Source of the DNA: Candidatus Saccharimonadota bacterium
Lineage (GTDB): Bacteria; Patescibacteriota; Saccharimonadia; Saccharimonadales; Saccharimonadaceae
Reading direction: 5' to 3'
Assembly (NCBI GenBank): GCA_028289185.1
Contig: JAQGGV010000073.1
Location: 1 to 5,891 of the forward strand
Length of the DNA stretch: 5,891 nucleotides
Part shown: in pieces, positions 5,031-5,891 of the stretch
Layout: every line of letters starts with the position of its first letter
Position numbering within the stretch: position 1 is the stretch's first letter
Program-made: the position numbers and the translations under genes
The notes under the pieces: model-generated
What the model saw: only the letters and a program-made list of their open reading frames with translations
What the model was told of the DNA's origin: nothing
Database searches by the model: none

Positions 5031-5053
5031 ATCTGACAGAGAGTGAGGGCGCT

Positions 5054-5470
5054 ATGGCGGGAATCGCTGGGCCAGGTTTTCAGATCGGGCCCGACTGCGG
5101 CGTGTTCTTCGACGCCCAAGGAACGCGTATTGACGACAATACGTGGACCTACAACGTCGAAGGTGGTAATCGGCATTTGGCTATCGAGCCGTCACCGATT
5201 TCGCCCACCATCCGGGACTGCATCAAGACCGACCACGAGAATGGTCATGGTAATCGGATAGCACAAATCCATCTGCACAAGAAGGCTGCTGTATTCCTGA
5301 CGCTGGAGCGGAAGCTACAAGCGACGGGAATCAATTACGTCTTCGTGCGGCCGAACTGCTTTATCCGCATCCCCGTCTTCTGGTTCGAGGGCTCGCTGTA
5401 CGAGCTCTACGTCATGAAGAACATGGAGCACGATGTGCTGACGGCGGATGTGGATGGCGTGCCGATCTAG
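5054..5470 (+). CDS. Orphan protein of 138 aa, unrecognised, GC-rich, flanked by inverted repeats
   Basis: I do not recognise this protein. The chosen start is ATG 5054, with GAGGG (5045-5049) 4 nt upstream and a promoter about 50 bp upstream. A GTG at 4946 would add 36 residues encoded by the promoter and is rejected. The N-terminus is Gly-rich (MAGIAGPGFQIGPDCGVFFD). A His-rich stretch, DHENGHGNRIAQIHLHKK (60-77), could bind metal. Then follow alternating hydrophobic segments (AAVFLTLERKLQ, INYVFVRPNCFIRIPVFWF, LYELYVMKNM) and an acidic end (DVLTADVDGVPI). Cys5-type residues are sparse (15, 56, 102). The pattern suggests a compact alpha/beta soluble domain. By hand count about 100 of 138 codons end in G or C (72%), against about 55% in the tgt fragment next door, which fits acquisition from elsewhere. 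It is the only complete plus-strand gene, with its own promoter and a 3' hairpin, so it is probably monocistronic. Confidence 0.65.
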   Translation: MAGIAGPGFQIGPDCGVFFDAQGTRIDDNTWTYNVEGGNRHLAIEPSPISPTIRDCIKTDHENGHGNRIAQIHLHKKAAVFLTLERKLQATGINYVFVRPNCFIRIPVFWFEGSLYELYVMKNMEHDVLTADVDGVPI

Positions 5471-5487
5471 CAGTCGCAGGTGGACAT

Positions 5488-5516
5488 GGAGGGTCGTCGC
5501 AGTTAGGCGACCCTCC
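5488..5516 (+). terminator. Strong 3' hairpin of the orphan gene, no adjacent T-tract
   Basis: GGAGGGTCG (5488-5496) pairs perfectly with CGACCCTCC (5508-5516) around an 11-nt loop; an alternative uses TCGC/GCGA with a 3-nt bulge. It lies 17 bp after the stop codon. The next bases are AATCCCCACTCTC, not T-rich; the first T-run is about 29 bp further (5545-5549). It may terminate inefficiently or act as an mRNA 3' stabiliser. Confidence 0.55.
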
Positions 5517-5528
5517 AATCCCCACTCT

Positions 5529-5558
5529 CTGTCAATGCGCACAATTTTTATCTATGCT
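5529..5558 (+). promoter_or_regulatory. Weak candidate promoter of tgt
   Basis: CTGTCA (5529-5534, 4 of 6), an 18-bp spacer with a T-run, TATGCT (5553-5558, 4 of 6). Predicted +1 near 5565 leaves a leader of only about 7 nt (TTAACAG) with no Shine-Dalgarno. A second -10-like TACGCT at 5558-5563 would give about 2 nt. Either implies very-short-leader initiation. Confidence 0.35.
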
Positions 5559-5571
5559 ACGCTATTAACAG

Positions 5572-5891
5572 ATGAGCACTGCACTCGAATTTGAAATTCA
5601 TAACCGCCTCGAAGGTGCATTAGCACGAACGGGTACGATCACGACGCCTCACGGAAATATTGAGACGCCGGCATTTATACCTGTTGGCACGCGGGCGGCC
5701 CTACGGAGTTTGGCCCCCGAACAGTTGGCGGCCGTCGGTGCGCAGGCATTACTCGTCAACGCCTATCACCTCTTTTTGCGACCGGGTCACGATATTGTTG
5801 ATGGGGCTGGCGGCGTGCAAGACTTTATGAATTGGCATATGCCGACATTCAGCGACAGTGGCGGATTCCAAGTGATGAGCCTGGGTGTTGG
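5572..5891 (+). CDS. tgt: Queuine tRNA-ribosyltransferase (tRNA-guanine transglycosylase), 5' part
   Basis: The first 106 codons of bacterial TGT, cut by the right edge. TGT exchanges guanine 34 of the GUN-anticodon tRNAs (Asp, Asn, His, Tyr) for preQ1 or queuine in the cytoplasm. Diagnostic stretches are TPHGNIETPAFIPVGTRAAL (25-44), LAPEQLAAVGAQALLVNAYHLFLRPG (47-72), FMNWHMPTFSDSGGFQVMSL (85-104). Asp95 in the SDSGGFQ motif corresponds to the conserved active-site Asp of the family. The usual NTYHL is NAYHL here. The start is ATG 5572: an in-frame TAA lies two codons upstream and the distance to the conserved motifs is normal. No Shine-Dalgarno is visible. Whether the organism makes preQ1 itself or salvages it cannot be judged, since no queuosine-pathway genes are in the window. 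Confidence 0.96.
   Translation, partial: MSTALEFEIHNRLEGALARTGTITTPHGNIETPAFIPVGTRAALRSLAPEQLAAVGAQALLVNAYHLFLRPGHDIVDGAGGVQDFMNWHMPTFSDSGGFQVMSLGV

Larger units (their letters stand above)
4712..5053. other. Gene-poor divergent intergenic region
   Basis: About 340 bp lie between the minus-strand 81-aa gene and the plus-strand orphan gene. It holds the ribosome site of the former (4721-4727), an uninterrupted 42-codon minus-strand frame without a start codon (4781-4909), an AT-rich plus-strand promoter (4979-5007) and a short direct repeat (5014-5030). I looked for tRNA, tmRNA, SRP RNA and RNase P RNA signatures and saw none. No convincing promoter for the minus-strand gene was found. Confidence 0.6.
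5034..5534. repeat. 12-bp inverted repeats flanking the orphan gene
   Basis: TGACAGAGAGTG at 5034-5045 is exactly complementary to CACTCTCTGTCA at 5523-5534. Extending inward gives one mismatch and then two more pairs (GG with CC). The left arm lies in the 5' leader next to the ribosome site; the right arm lies just past the 3' hairpin and contains the putative -35 of tgt. The arms enclose about 500 bp holding one complete gene. They could be cassette ends or long-range mRNA pairing; one 12-bp match is about what chance gives in 5.9 kb, so only the placement makes it notable. Confidence 0.4.

Noticed and set aside
4946..5053. GTG start at 4946 for the plus-strand orphan gene
   Set aside because: The 36 extra codons cover the AT-rich promoter and leader, and composition changes sharply at ATG 5054.

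Overview
The window is a compact bacterial stretch with short intergenic gaps. Stop codons TAA, TAG and TGA are all used: two minus-strand genes end in TGA, so the code is the standard bacterial one and not a UGA-recoded one. Moderate GC content, a small two-component system, several unrecognised small proteins and promoters set almost on top of start codons would fit a Candidate Phyla Radiation bacterium. Candidatus Saccharibacteria is my best guess, mainly from the look of the histidine kinase N-terminus. This is an inference from memory, not a database result.

Left part (1-2582, all minus strand). In transcription order, right to left, it holds an HxlR-family winged-helix regulator (2221-2547), an OmpR/PhoB-type response regulator (1509-2180), its sensor histidine kinase (468-1478) and the first 133 residues of a MacB/FtsX-type ABC transporter permease that runs off the left edge (1-400). 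This reads as a signalling-plus-export module: a membrane sensor and DNA-binding regulator next to the transporter they probably control, with a possible redox- or ligand-sensing HxlR protein upstream. Several of these genes lack a well-placed Shine-Dalgarno sequence and instead carry a -10-like hexamer 6-8 nt before the ATG, the arrangement expected for leaderless mRNAs. The HxlR promoter (TTGCCA, 17 bp, TATAGT, 6 bp, ATG) is the clearest.

Middle part (2584-4711, minus strand). It holds an HD-domain phosphohydrolase-like protein (2584-3558), a proline-rich unrecognised protein with an NRHH motif (3607-4332), a bidirectional-looking intrinsic terminator (4408-4449) that abuts the promoter of that gene, and a small unrecognised 81-aa protein (4466-4711).

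Right part (4712-5891). A gene-poor stretch of about 340 bp contains a 42-codon open frame without a start codon on the minus strand, possibly a gene remnant. It also holds the promoter of a plus-strand orphan gene (5054-5470, 138 aa, unrecognised). That gene is flanked by 12-bp perfect inverted repeats, followed by a strong hairpin, and has clearly higher third-position GC than its neighbour, so it may be an acquired cassette. The window ends in the 5' part of tgt (queuine tRNA-ribosyltransferase, 5572 onward).

No tRNA, rRNA, CRISPR array or insertion sequence was seen. The best candidates for something undescribed are the inverted-repeat-flanked orphan gene, the adjacent remnant and small gene, and the mixed leaderless/Shine-Dalgarno start-site architecture.
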